Assembly (NCBI RefSeq): GCF_019334345.1 | Contig: NZ_JAHWQX010000001.1 | Coordinates: 937,001 to 1,001,000 of the forward strand | Source of the DNA: Neohoeflea coraliihabitans | Lineage (GTDB): Bacteria; Pseudomonadota; Alphaproteobacteria; Rhizobiales; Rhizobiaceae | Reading direction: 5' to 3' | DNA: 64,000 nucleotides | Shown: in pieces, positions 47,591 through 56,421 of the stretch | Position numbering within the stretch: position 1 is the first letter of the stretch | Layout of the letters: each line of letters opens with the position of its first letter | Notes under the pieces: model-generated | Database searches by the model: none | Seen by the model: the letters and a program-made list of their open reading frames with translations, nothing else | Told to the model about the DNA's origin: nothing | Program-made: the position numbers and the translations under genes

Positions 47591-47645
47591 GCCCTTTAGC
47601 GAGTTTTTTAACGTGGCTGCAAGCCGGCCGGCCAAATCACCACAA
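47591..47645 (-). promoter_or_regulatory. SAM-II riboswitch upstream of metA
   Basis: Read on the minus strand, the leader has GTGGTGATTTGG, then GGCTTGCAGCCACG, then TTAAAAAACTCGCTAAAG, in the order of the SAM-II (metA) aptamer. P1 is GTGG with CCAC. The GATTTGG loop and the final GCTAAAG form the pseudoknot. It lies about 80 bp before the metA start, its normal place in alphaproteobacteria, and should repress metA translation when SAM is high. Confidence 0.93.
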
Positions 47646-47710
47646 TCGGAAATGCAATAGTCCCTTGCGCTTCAAGGGTCAAGCAAACCGGGCCCGCCTG
47701 CAATTGCCGC

Positions 47711-48883
47711 TCACGTGGCTGCCTCCGGTGCCGGAAAATCGATCTCGAAGCGATAGCCTTCCGGTGTGGCACGCAGATGTGGCTGTCCGCCGAGCTGGCG
47801 CCCGACCGAGAGGATGATGCGTTGGCCAAGACCGCGCGGCCGCGGTGGTCTGTCTGCGGCATCCGGTCCAGCCGCAACTGCTTCCTTTTGCGAGCCGATG
47901 CCGTTGTCGCGCATCGCCAGGTGGTAGCGGTCCCCCTCGCGCCGCCCCGACAGAAGGATGCGGCCGGGCTCGCCCCCTGGGAAAGCATGCTTGAAGGCAT
48001 TGGCGACGAATTCATTGGCAATGATGGCAAAGGCCGAGGCTTTCTGAGCCTCGACCCGGATCGGTGCCATGTCGACTTCCAGGGAAATGTTTTGCGGCGC
48101 GGTCTCACCGAGCAATGAGGTAAGGCGCTCGGCGAATTCGGGCAGCGCAACCTCCCCGTCCACGGCCGCCGAATAAAACTCGTGATGCAGATGGCTTATC
48201 GCCGCCACGCGCTGCGCCGCCGCTTCCAGTTCCGAACGGGCTTCCTCATGTTGGGTACGCCGCTTCTGCATGGTCAGGAAGGAGGTGACCATCGCCAGCG
48301 AATTCTTGACCCGGTGATCAATCTCGCGCGCCAGCAGATCACGTCCCGCCAGGGCGGTTTCGAGACGCGCGCTCAGATCCTCGGATTCTTGCAGCCTGCG
48401 CCGCAATTCGAGTTGCGCCATCACCTGCCGGCTAAGGACTTTCAAGGCAAAGCGCTGATCCTCCGTCAACTGCCGGGGATTATGGTCGAGGACGCACAGC
48501 ATGCCGAGAGACAGGCCATCCTCGGTCATCAGCGGCGCTCCGGCATAGAAGCGAACCGGGTCTTCTTTTGCGGTAACGATGTCCATGTCGGCGGTACGCG
48601 GATCAAGCCGCGTATCGGGGATCTCGAAAATGCCGTCCTCGGACAGTCCATGCGCGCAGATCGAGTTCTCCAGCGTCGTTTGGCTGTCTGCAAAGCCCTT
48701 GCGGGCCTTGAACCACTGCCGGTCGCGGTCAATCAGGGAGACCAGTGAAACGGGCGTGCCGGTGATGCGAGACGCCAGTTCGACCAGTTCGTCATACTCT
48801 GTTTCCGGAACCGTATCGAGGATACGATACGCGTCAAGGCGGCTGAGGCGGTCATCTTCCCGGGGATGTGGCTCGGCTCGCAT
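47711..48883 (-). CDS. GAF-domain sensor histidine kinase (HisKA_2/HWE type)
   Basis: 390 residues. A GAF sensor domain (about 20-165, with PETEYDELVELASRITG and FYAGAPLMTEDG) is followed by a short coiled linker. The dimerisation box is REIDHRVKNSLAMVTS with phosphoaccepting His near 200, and the ATP-binding region has NEFVANAFKHAFPGG (N box) and a G box near LGQRIILS. No membrane segment is seen, so it is cytoplasmic. GAF kinases of this type often sense light or redox, but no bilin-binding cysteine motif is evident. It lies between moxR and the SAM-II leader. Confidence 0.88.
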   Translation of the reverse strand: MRAEPHPREDDRLSRLDAYRILDTVPETEYDELVELASRITGTPVSLVSLIDRDRQWFKARKGFADSQTTLENSICAHGLSEDGIFEIPDTRLDPRTADMDIVTAKEDPVRFYAGAPLMTEDGLSLGMLCVLDHNPRQLTEDQRFALKVLSRQVMAQLELRRRLQESEDLSARLETALAGRDLLAREIDHRVKNSLAMVTSFLTMQKRRTQHEEARSELEAAAQRVAAISHLHHEFYSAAVDGEVALPEFAERLTSLLGETAPQNISLEVDMAPIRVEAQKASAFAIIANEFVANAFKHAFPGGEPGRILLSGRREGDRYHLAMRDNGIGSQKEAVAAGPDAADRPPRPRGLGQRIILSVGRQLGGQPHLRATPEGYRFEIDFPAPEAAT

Positions 48884-48957
48884 CGCAAACCTCCAGACTG
48901 GTCGTGAATTTCTCCGCCTCAGGCCGGCAGACCTGCATCTGCTGACTGCAGAAACAG

Positions 48958-49797
48958 CTACCCGCGCTGACGGGCCAGAAAGGCAAGCCGCTCGAAGAGA
49001 TGGACATCCTGCTCGTTCTTCAATAACGCCCCATGCAGTTTCGGCAAGGCGTTTCTCGCATCGCCGCGCAGATCTTCGGGTGCCACATCATCCGCTACCA
49101 GAAGGCGAATCCAGTCGAGCACCTCGGATGTAGAAGGTTTTTTCTTCAGCCCGGCAGTATCGCGGATCTCGTAGAATTGGGCCAGCGCTTCCCGCACCAG
49201 TGACTGCTTGATGCCCGGATAGTGCACATCGACGATACGCTGCAACGTCTCCATGTCGGGAAACCGGATGAAATGGAAAAAGCAGCGGCGCAGGAAGGCG
49301 TCTGGCAGCTCCTTCTCGTTGTTGGAAGTGATGATGACGATCGGGCGCTGCCTGGCCTTGATCATCTCGCCGGTCTCGTAGACGTAAAACTCCATCCGGT
49401 CGAGTTCCTGCAGCAGATCATTCGGAAACTCGATATCCGCCTTGTCGATCTCATCGATCAGCAACACCGCCCGCTGCTCCGCTTCAAAAGCTGTCCAGAG
49501 CTTGCCCTTGCGGATGTAGTTCGAGATGTCGTTGACCCGCTCGTCTCCCAGCTGGCTGTCACGCAGCCGGTTGACCGCATCGTACTCGTAAAGGCCCTGC
49601 TGCGCCTTGGTTGTCGACTTGATCGACCACTCGATCAGATCGAGATCGAGGGATGCCGCCACCTGGCGCGCCAGTTCCGTCTTGCCGGTGCCGGGTTCGC
49701 CCTTGACCAGCAAGGGGCGTTCAAGGCGGATGGCCGCATTCACCGCGATCGTCAGATCTTTTTCGGCAACGTAGCTGTCAGTGCCTTCAAACTTCAT
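48958..49797 (-). CDS. MoxR family AAA+ ATPase (CoxD-like)
   Basis: 279 residues from the ATG at 49797. Walker A GEPGTGKTE near 35-43, Walker B VLLIDEIDKAD, sensor I IVIITSNNE, arginine-finger region FLRRCFFHF, and a helical lid toward the C terminus. MoxR ATPases act as chaperones that remodel or load metal into VWA-domain-associated targets. The VWA partner is the CoxE-like gene at 44776-45972, separated from it by the kinase, metA and GNAT genes. Together with the coxSLM-like genes this resembles a rearranged cox cluster. Confidence 0.92.
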   Translation of the reverse strand: MKFEGTDSYVAEKDLTIAVNAAIRLERPLLVKGEPGTGKTELARQVAASLDLDLIEWSIKSTTKAQQGLYEYDAVNRLRDSQLGDERVNDISNYIRKGKLWTAFEAEQRAVLLIDEIDKADIEFPNDLLQELDRMEFYVYETGEMIKARQRPIVIITSNNEKELPDAFLRRCFFHFIRFPDMETLQRIVDVHYPGIKQSLVREALAQFYEIRDTAGLKKKPSTSEVLDWIRLLVADDVAPEDLRGDARNALPKLHGALLKNEQDVHLFERLAFLARQRG

Positions 49798-49914
49798 AGG
49801 AGAATGTCCTCTCGCGCTGGGCATGTCACAATGGCGCTGTCCTCACCACACTCACGACCATTTCGCAAGTTTCCCCGCCAGTTCAATTTGGATATCGCGC
49901 ATCGCGACCGAGGC

Positions 49915-51744
49915 TCACCCCTCGATTTCCTCGCGCAGCATTTCCAGTTCCAGCCACTCGCTCTCCATCGCCTCGAGCGCTGTCTTTTGCTCCGCAAGCC
50001 GGGTTGCCAGGCTGGAAAACCGCTCGGGATCGCGCGCAAACAAGGCCGGATCTGCCATCCGTGCTTCGATGTCCTTTATCGTGGCAGTGGCGGCCTCCAT
50101 CCGCTCTGGAAGCGTTTCCAGGGCGTATTTCTGCTTGTAGGACAGTTTTCGCACTGCTTGCGCCGGCTTGCGGACCCCGTCCGTCTTCTTCGTGCCTGTG
50201 TCTTTCGATGCCTTGCCGGCGGCCCGCCGGTCGCTGTTCTCAGCATCGCGGCGCTGTGCGCGCATGTCGCTGTAGCCGCCGGCATAGGCAATCCAGTGCC
50301 CGTTCGGCGCCGTCGGCGTCGCCGGAGCCAGTGTCGTGCTGACGGTTCGATCGAGAAAATCCCGGTCATGGCTGACCAGCAGGACGGTGCCCGAATAGTT
50401 CGTGACGATTTCCTCGAGCAGATCGAGGGTCTCAATGTCGAGATCGTTCGTGGGTTCGTCGAGAATCAGCAGGTTGGAGGGACGCGCCAGGATGCGGGCC
50501 AGTATCAGCCGCGCCTTCTCCCCCCCCGACAGGTTGCGGATCGGCGTGCCCGCCTGTTCGGGCGCGAACAGAAACTCCTTCATGTAGCCGGTCACATGCT
50601 TCTGCGCGCCATTGACGATCAGCGTGTCGCCGCGACCGTCCGTGAGAAAATGCGACAGGGTTTCATCCGGATCCAGCGCCGCGCGCTGCTGATCAAGCCG
50701 GGCAATTTCCAGATTGGTGCCGAGGCGCACGAGCCCCTCATCGGGGGGAAGTTCCCCGGTCAACATCTTGATCAGCGTCGTCTTGCCGGCTCCGTTCGGC
50801 CCGACCAGTCCGATGCAATCGCCGCGATGGATGCGGATCGAAAAATCATCGACGACCGCCTGCCCGCCAAAACGTTTCGAAATGCCCTCGGCTTCGATGA
50901 CCAGCTTGCCCGACTCGCGCCCCTTGCTGAGAGTTGCCGCAACCCGCCCCTGCGGACCATCGTGCTCGCGGTGCGATTTGCGCAGTGCCTGCAATTGCCC
51001 GAGCCGCCGCACATTGCGTTTGCGCCGGGCGGTGACGCCATAGCGCAGCCAGTGCTCTTCGCGCTCGATCTGCCGGCCAAGCTTGTGCTGCTCCTCAGCC
51101 TCCGCTTCGAGCACCTCATCGCGCCAGGCTTCGAAGTGGGAAAAATCCTTCTCGATCCGACGCGCCTTGCCCCGGTCCAGCCATACGGTTGCCCGGCTGA
51201 CCCGCGCCAGAAAACGCCGGTCATGCGAGATCACCAGAACGGCGCCCTTCATCCGGCGGATTTCCTCTTCCAGCCATTCGATCGCCGGCAGGTCGAGATG
51301 GTTGGTCGGCTCGTCGAGCAGCAGAATGTCCGGATCCGGCGCCATCACCCGGGCCAGGGCGGCACGCCGCGCCTCACCACCCGACAGTCGCGCCGGATCT
51401 TCTGTTCCATCCAGCCCGAGATGCTCCAGCAGATAGCTGACCCGATGCGCCTCATCGCCTGGCGCCAGCCCTGCCTCCGCGTAGGCGCGCACACTTTCAT
51501 GACCGCCGAAGTCCGGGGCCTGTGGCAGATAGCGCACCGTCGCCGAAGGGTGTCGAAAGATGTCCCCCGATTGCGGCTCGACCAGCCCGGCGGCAATCTT
51601 CAAAAGTGTCGACTTGCCGGAGCCGTTGCGACCCACGAGACAGATGCGGTCGCCCGGACCGACCTGGAGATCAGCTTCGTCTAGCAGCGGCGTCCCGCCG
51701 AAGGACAGGGATATGTGGTCAAGTTTGAGAATGGGCGGCGCCAT
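49915..51744 (-). CDS. ABC-F family ATPase (Uup-like)
   Basis: 609 residues with two ABC ATPase domains in tandem and no membrane segment. The first has GRNGSGKST and LSGGEARRAALA; the second has GPNGAGKTT and LSGGEKARLILA. A linker of about 80 residues (QHKLGRQIEREEHWLRYG) joins them, and a C-terminal coiled coil (about 535-609, ending EEIEG) marks the Uup subgroup. ABC-F proteins bind ribosomes and relieve stalls; Uup homologues also affect transposon excision and replication intermediates. It ends about 117 bp from moxR and its start abuts thiN (2 bp). Confidence 0.9.
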   Translation of the reverse strand: MAPPILKLDHISLSFGGTPLLDEADLQVGPGDRICLVGRNGSGKSTLLKIAAGLVEPQSGDIFRHPSATVRYLPQAPDFGGHESVRAYAEAGLAPGDEAHRVSYLLEHLGLDGTEDPARLSGGEARRAALARVMAPDPDILLLDEPTNHLDLPAIEWLEEEIRRMKGAVLVISHDRRFLARVSRATVWLDRGKARRIEKDFSHFEAWRDEVLEAEAEEQHKLGRQIEREEHWLRYGVTARRKRNVRRLGQLQALRKSHREHDGPQGRVAATLSKGRESGKLVIEAEGISKRFGGQAVVDDFSIRIHRGDCIGLVGPNGAGKTTLIKMLTGELPPDEGLVRLGTNLEIARLDQQRAALDPDETLSHFLTDGRGDTLIVNGAQKHVTGYMKEFLFAPEQAGTPIRNLSGGEKARLILARILARPSNLLILDEPTNDLDIETLDLLEEIVTNYSGTVLLVSHDRDFLDRTVSTTLAPATPTAPNGHWIAYAGGYSDMRAQRRDAENSDRRAAGKASKDTGTKKTDGVRKPAQAVRKLSYKQKYALETLPERMEAATATIKDIEARMADPALFARDPERFSSLATRLAEQKTALEAMESEWLELEMLREEIEG

Positions 51745-51745
51745 G

Positions 51746-52402
51746 TCACACTCCGGAAAAATCGTGCGGACGGGCGATCATGATCGCTCTTCCCGACCTC
51801 AGGCTCAGTTCGATCGGACCTTCGGCCACGTTTGAAATGGGCCGCGAACTGCCGAATGGAATGGCCATGTCGACCAGCGGATAGCGCGCTCCGCGGATCG
51901 TCAGGCCGCCGAGATCGGAAAACGGCAATAGTGAGAACAGAGCGCCCGCAGGCAAATCAACCGCCAGGCGATTCTGTGAGCCCGCGCTCAGCGGGTGGGC
52001 TTCTTCCGCGCCCGAGGACAGGACGACGATGAGACCGCGTTCCGCGAGTGCGACCGCCTGCACCAGATGCATGGCCGCATGATCGGTCCGCTCACCGCCG
52101 AACGCACCGAACAGACGCAGATGCGTGGCGCCCAGCGCGATCGCCTCATCAATGGCGATCTCACCGTCAGTGGCGTTCTTTTCCGCCGCGAAGGCGCGAC
52201 GCGGTATGTTCGGCCAGGCCGCTTGGTCGCCGGCATCGGTTGAATCAAAGTCGCCCAGCCACAGTTCCGGCTGCACGCCGAGCGCGGCCGCATGCCGGAT
52301 GCCGCTGTCAGCCGCGATCACACGGCATTGCGCGGCCAACGCCCGGACACGGGCATCAACCTGCAGCGCGCCGCCGAGCAGGATTGCAAATCGCTTCGTC
52401 AT
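51746..52402 (-). CDS. thiN: Thiamine pyrophosphokinase
   Basis: 218 residues from the ATG at 52402. ATP-binding catalytic core: GGALQVDA, CRVIAADSGIRHA, LWLGDFDST and NATDGEIAIDEAI match thiamine pyrophosphokinase (TPK_catalytic), and GAFGGERTDHAAMHL holds the metal-binding region. The C-terminal TPK_B1 domain has GALFSLLPFS and GARYPL. It converts imported thiamine to thiamine diphosphate, so it complements ThiBPQ encoded in the other direction. It sits 1-2 bp upstream of the ABC-F gene and is not controlled by the TPP riboswitch, which faces the other way. Confidence 0.9.
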   Translation of the reverse strand: MTKRFAILLGGALQVDARVRALAAQCRVIAADSGIRHAAALGVQPELWLGDFDSTDAGDQAAWPNIPRRAFAAEKNATDGEIAIDEAIALGATHLRLFGAFGGERTDHAAMHLVQAVALAERGLIVVLSSGAEEAHPLSAGSQNRLAVDLPAGALFSLLPFSDLGGLTIRGARYPLVDMAIPFGSSRPISNVAEGPIELSLRSGRAIMIARPHDFSGV

Positions 52403-52473
52403 GGCGACGGCACATAGCAGGTTTTCACCGGCTTGCCAGCGGCGCCGCGGCAAACTATGTCTGTCAATGCTCT

Positions 52474-52563
52474 AACGGGGTGCCTGGTCGTCCGGACCAG
52501 GCTGAGAGGCGTTCGCCGCCAACCCGAAGAACCTGATCCGGTTAGAACCGGCGGAGGGATTAG
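52474..52563 (+). promoter_or_regulatory. TPP (THI-box) riboswitch before thiB
   Basis: The leader has ACGGGGTGCC, GGCTGAGAGGC, AACCCGAAGAACCTGATCC, GGTTAGAACCGGCGGAGGGA, the conserved order of the TPP riboswitch, including the CTGAGA and CCTGATC signatures. A variable stem (CCTGGTC/GACCAGG) is inserted in the first arm. It ends 46 bp before the thiB start, whose AAAGGAGG ribosome binding site lies just before the ATG. Confidence 0.96.
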
Positions 52564-52609
52564 ACGCCATATCAAGCGCCTTTCCCATCCCACAACAAAG
52601 GAGGCGCTG

Positions 52610-53632
52610 ATGCCATCAAAGACCACCAATTTTACCCTTTCCGCCATGCTGGCTGCCGGTTTGGCTGCCGCAACGCCCCTCGCCGCGCAGACGGCTGACC
52701 GGGAGCTGACCGTCTACACCTATGAAAGCTTCGTCGCCGAGTGGGGACCGGGTCCGCAAATCGAGGCGGCCTTCGAGGCACAGTGCAGCTGTGATCTCAA
52801 ATGGGTCGGCGTGGCCGATGGAGTGGCTCTGCTTAATCGCCTCAAGCTCGAAGGTGAAGAGGCGGCGGCCGGCGTTGTCCTCGGGCTCGACACCAACCTT
52901 GTCACCGAAGCCAAGGCCACCGGCCTGTTCGAAGCGCACGGCATCGATGCCGCTGCCGTCGAAGTTCCCGGAGATTTCGCCGATGACACTTTCCTGCCCT
53001 ATGATTACGGCCACTTCGCCGTTGTCTACGACTCCGAGGCCATCGCCGCGCCGCCGGCCAGCCTGAAGGAGCTCGTCGAGGGGGACTCCAATCAGAAGAT
53101 CGTCATCCAGGACCCGCGCACCTCGACACCCGGCCTCGGTCTGCTGCTCTGGATCAAGAAGGTCTACGGCGACGACGCTGCCGCCGCCTGGAGCCAGCTC
53201 AAGGACCGCGTTCTGACGGTGACCCCGGGTTGGTCGGAAGCCTATGGGCTGTTTACCAGCGGCGAGGCACCGATGGTGCTCTCCTATACGACCTCGCCAG
53301 CCTATCACATGGTCGCCGAGGAGACCGACCGCTATCAGGCGGCGGCATTTGACGAGGGCCATTATCTGCAGATCGAAGTCGCAGGCCTGCTCAAGGCCGC
53401 GCCTGACAAGGAACTGGCGCGCCAGTTCCTGACATTCATGCTCAGTCAGGAGTTTCAACAGGTCATCCCGACGACCAACTGGATGCTGCCGGCTGTTGCC
53501 ATTGAAGCCGACCTGCCGGATGCCTTTGACAAACTGGTCAAGCCCGCAACCAGCCTGCTGTATGAGCCGCAGGTGGTCGCTGAAAATCGCAAGGCATGGA
53601 TCGATGAATGGCTCAATGCGATGAGCAAATGA
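52610..53632 (+). CDS. thiB: Periplasmic thiamine-binding protein
   Basis: 340 residues from the ATG at 52610, preceded by AAAGGAGG. A signal peptide ends near residue 28 (PLAAQ). Family 1 solute-binding fold with [19 protein letters not shown] at the mature start, [17 protein letters not shown], and [11 protein letters not shown] in the C-terminal domain, matching ThiB. It captures thiamine and its phosphates for ThiPQ. First gene of thiBPQ, under the TPP riboswitch, so uptake falls when TPP is plentiful. Confidence 0.94.
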   Translation: MPSKTTNFTLSAMLAAGLAAATPLAAQTADRELTVYTYESFVAEWGPGPQIEAAFEAQCSCDLKWVGVADGVALLNRLKLEGEEAAAGVVLGLDTNLVTEAKATGLFEAHGIDAAAVEVPGDFADDTFLPYDYGHFAVVYDSEAIAAPPASLKELVEGDSNQKIVIQDPRTSTPGLGLLLWIKKVYGDDAAAAWSQLKDRVLTVTPGWSEAYGLFTSGEAPMVLSYTTSPAYHMVAEETDRYQAAAFDEGHYLQIEVAGLLKAAPDKELARQFLTFMLSQEFQQVIPTTNWMLPAVAIEADLPDAFDKLVKPATSLLYEPQVVAENRKAWIDEWLNAMSK

Positions 53633-53642
53633 TGCGGCTGCG

Positions 53643-55310
53643 ATGTCGTCATTACTGACCCGCGCGGAAAGTCGCGCCGCCGTACTCGGCGGCGTGATCG
53701 CCATTGCTGCCATCAGCGTGGCCATCGCTGTGCCGGTGACCGCCCTGTTGTGGCGCGGCACCACGGGGGAAGCGCCCGATCTCGGATTTGATTCCTACCT
53801 GCTGCGCGTGACGCGATTCACGCTGCTCCAGGCCGTTCTTTCGACGCTGCTCTCGGTGGCTCTCGCCATACCTCTGGCCCGCGCCCTGGCGCGGCGCCCC
53901 TCGTTTCCCGGCCGGGTCTGGCTGCTGCGCCTCTTCGCGGTGCCTCTCGGCCTGCCGCCGCTGGTGGCCGCACTCGGCCTGCTCACCATCTGGGGGCGAC
54001 AAGGCGCCGTCAACGATCTGCTGACCGGGCTGACGGGAGGCGAGCCTTTTTCGATCTACGGATTGAGCGGCATCCTGCTTGCCCATGTCTTCTTCAATCT
54101 GCCGCTGACAGCGCGCTTGCTGCTGCTCGGACTCGAGCGCTTGCCGCAGGAATACTGGAAGAACGCAGCCATCCTCGGCCTCGGGCAGTGGACGACCTTC
54201 CGTCATGTCGAATGGCCGGCGATGCTGCAGCCGGCACTTGCCGCCGCCAGCCTCGTATTCATGCTGTGCATCACCTCGTTCACTCTCGTGCTGGTGCTCG
54301 GCGGCGGGCCTGCGGCCACAACGCTCGAAGTGGCCGTCTACCAGGCGCTGCGCTTCGACTTTGACCCCTCGCGTGCCGTTTTCCTCGCCGTCATCCAGAT
54401 AGCCCTGACAATCGCCGCGCTGGCGCTGCTGCGCCTGACCGGTGGTCGTGACGATGTGTCGGAACTGATGGTGACCGGCCAGGCGCGACCGGATGTGCAC
54501 GGCCGAGCTGCTGGTCTCGTCGATATGACAGTCATCCTGGTCGCCGCCTTGTTCGTGCTCTCTCCGCTTCTGGCCACGCTCGTTGCGGGGCTGTCGGCCG
54601 ATCTGCCGCGCCTCCTGACGGAAGCGGCGCTTTGGCGCGCCGGACTGACCAGCCTCGGCGTCGCACTCTGCGCCGCGCTGCTGTCGCTTCTGCTGGCCCT
54701 GTTGTTGATCCGCGCTCGCTTGCAAATGCCCGGCCTCGGGGCACAGCGCACCAAGCACGGCCTTGATGCGCTGGCTGGAGCCGCCGGCTCGCTGGTCCTG
54801 ATGGTGCCGCCGATCGTGTTGGGTGCCGGTTGGTTTCTCCTGTTTCGCGGCGCTCGCGGCTCGATTCTCCTGCCGCTGATACTGATCATCATCATCAATG
54901 CCATGATGGCGCTTCCTTTCGTCATGCGGGTTCTGGAGGGCGCTTACCGCACGGCCATGAGCCGCAACGGGCAATTGGCGCTGGCGCTCGGGGTGACCGG
55001 CCTGAGCCGCATCCGGCGCATCGATCTGCCGGCGCTGGCTCGGCCGCTCGGCGCGGCATTTGCATTTGCGATGGCGTTGTCGCTCGGAGATCTCGGCGCC
55101 ATCGCCCTGTTCGGCAATGACAGGCTGGTGACACTGCCCTACCTTCTGTTGCAGAAAATGGGCAGCTACCGCACTGCCGATGCCGCCGGCATGGCTCTGA
55201 TCCTCGCAACACTGTGCATCGGCTTGATGATGCTTGCCGACCGGTCCGTCAGCCGGCAGCGCAGCGGCACGCAGAAGAACCCGCAGAAGAACAAGGGCCG
55301 CATGCCATGA
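53643..55310 (+). CDS. thiP: Thiamine ABC transporter permease
   Basis: 555 residues; a fused double permease with two BPD_transp_1 domains (about 60-265 and 330-530) and about twelve membrane helices, the ThiP layout. EAA loops are ALGVTGLSRIRRIDLPAL in the second half and ILGLGQWTTFRHVEWPAML in the first. It lies 10 bp after thiB, and its stop overlaps the thiQ start by 4 bp. It forms the membrane channel for thiamine import. Confidence 0.94.
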   Translation: MSSLLTRAESRAAVLGGVIAIAAISVAIAVPVTALLWRGTTGEAPDLGFDSYLLRVTRFTLLQAVLSTLLSVALAIPLARALARRPSFPGRVWLLRLFAVPLGLPPLVAALGLLTIWGRQGAVNDLLTGLTGGEPFSIYGLSGILLAHVFFNLPLTARLLLLGLERLPQEYWKNAAILGLGQWTTFRHVEWPAMLQPALAAASLVFMLCITSFTLVLVLGGGPAATTLEVAVYQALRFDFDPSRAVFLAVIQIALTIAALALLRLTGGRDDVSELMVTGQARPDVHGRAAGLVDMTVILVAALFVLSPLLATLVAGLSADLPRLLTEAALWRAGLTSLGVALCAALLSLLLALLLIRARLQMPGLGAQRTKHGLDALAGAAGSLVLMVPPIVLGAGWFLLFRGARGSILLPLILIIIINAMMALPFVMRVLEGAYRTAMSRNGQLALALGVTGLSRIRRIDLPALARPLGAAFAFAMALSLGDLGAIALFGNDRLVTLPYLLLQKMGSYRTADAAGMALILATLCIGLMMLADRSVSRQRSGTQKNPQKNKGRMP

Positions 55311-56098
55311 CCGCCGTCTCTTCCGCGACAAGCGACAGGGCAGTCGCCTTGCAGCTCGAGGGCGTGCAATTGCAGCTGGGGACCAGTTCGATGCACTTCG
55401 ACCTGTCACGGCCGACGGGCAGCGTGACGGCGATCATGGGACCGTCGGGTTCGGGGAAATCCACCCTGCTCAACCTGATTGCCGGATTTCTGACAGCGGA
55501 TGCTGGCCGGATCCTGATCGAAGGCATTGATGTCGGACACCTGCCGCCGGCGCGGCGTGGCCTGTCGATGGTGTTCCAGGACAATAACCTTTTCGCTCAT
55601 CTCGACATTGCCACCAATATCGGCCTCGGGCTCGATCCGCATCTCAAGCTGACGGCGGATCAAAAGAAAACCATCGAGGCGGCCCTGGAACGGGTGGGTC
55701 TGCAAGGCTTCGGCCGCCGTCTGCCCGGGACGCTGTCCGGCGGTGAGCGGCAACGCGCCGCGCTTGCGCGGGCCTTCGCTCGCCGGCAACCTCTCCTGCT
55801 GCTCGATGAACCCTTTGACGGGCTTGGCCCCGGTCTCGCCGCCGACATGATCGCCCTGATGCTGGAAATTCGTCGTGACGTCGGCGCCACCGTGCTGATG
55901 GTCACTCACGATCCGGACGAGGCAAAGATGGCCGCCGGCCATGTGCTGTTTCTCAGCAAGGGCAGGATCATCGCCGAAGGCGCAATCGATGGGTTCTTCG
56001 AGCGCCGGGATGTGCCAGAACTGGCCCGCTATCTCGGCACCGATTCCAGCCCGGCGACGGCTGCGCAAAAGCGTCCCCCGACCTCCCCTCTGCCCTAG
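55307..56098 (+). CDS. thiQ: Thiamine ABC transporter ATP-binding protein
   Basis: 263 residues from the ATG at 55307 (ATGA overlap with thiP). Walker A GPSGSGKST, signature LSGGERQRAALA, Walker B LLLLDEPFDG, and switch VTHDPDEA. The FQDNNLF Q-loop and DNNLFAHL are typical of ThiQ. A Pro/Ala tail of about 15 residues ends the protein. It powers uptake by ThiP. Last gene of the thiBPQ operon. Confidence 0.94.
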   Translation: MTAVSSATSDRAVALQLEGVQLQLGTSSMHFDLSRPTGSVTAIMGPSGSGKSTLLNLIAGFLTADAGRILIEGIDVGHLPPARRGLSMVFQDNNLFAHLDIATNIGLGLDPHLKLTADQKKTIEAALERVGLQGFGRRLPGTLSGGERQRAALARAFARRQPLLLLDEPFDGLGPGLAADMIALMLEIRRDVGATVLMVTHDPDEAKMAAGHVLFLSKGRIIAEGAIDGFFERRDVPELARYLGTDSSPATAAQKRPPTSPLP

Positions 56099-56421
56099 CG
56101 ACGATGGCCGACCGAAGCATGCATCCAGCCGTCATGCCACCTCGCGGCCACAATTTCGACCAGCTGAGATGGCACTGGAACCCTGAACTGAATTAGGGTA
56201 AGCACTGCAACCAATTGACCACTTCAAGGTTCATCTCTCGGAGTGTCCGAGAGTTCGCCCCGCCGTTGCAACTGCTCTTTCACAAAGTTACACGCGAACC
56301 GGAGTGCATGCGCCGATCTTTTCCCCTCATGCCTGTGTTACAACGCCCCGGTCCGGTTGCGGTGCCCGGTCCTATTGCGGTGAATAGCGCTGCGCCGGTT
56401 CAGGCGCATTATGCATCCACC
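56099..56421 (+). other. Intergenic region between thiQ and the M48 protease gene
   Basis: About 320 bp. The M48 reading frame is open upstream to 56215, and 56308-56421 could encode a further low-complexity N terminus (starting MRRSFPLM). A near-repeat CCGGTCCGGTTGCGGTG / CCCGGTCCTATTGCGGTG lies at about 56347-56383. No terminator or promoter stands out. Confidence 0.5.
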
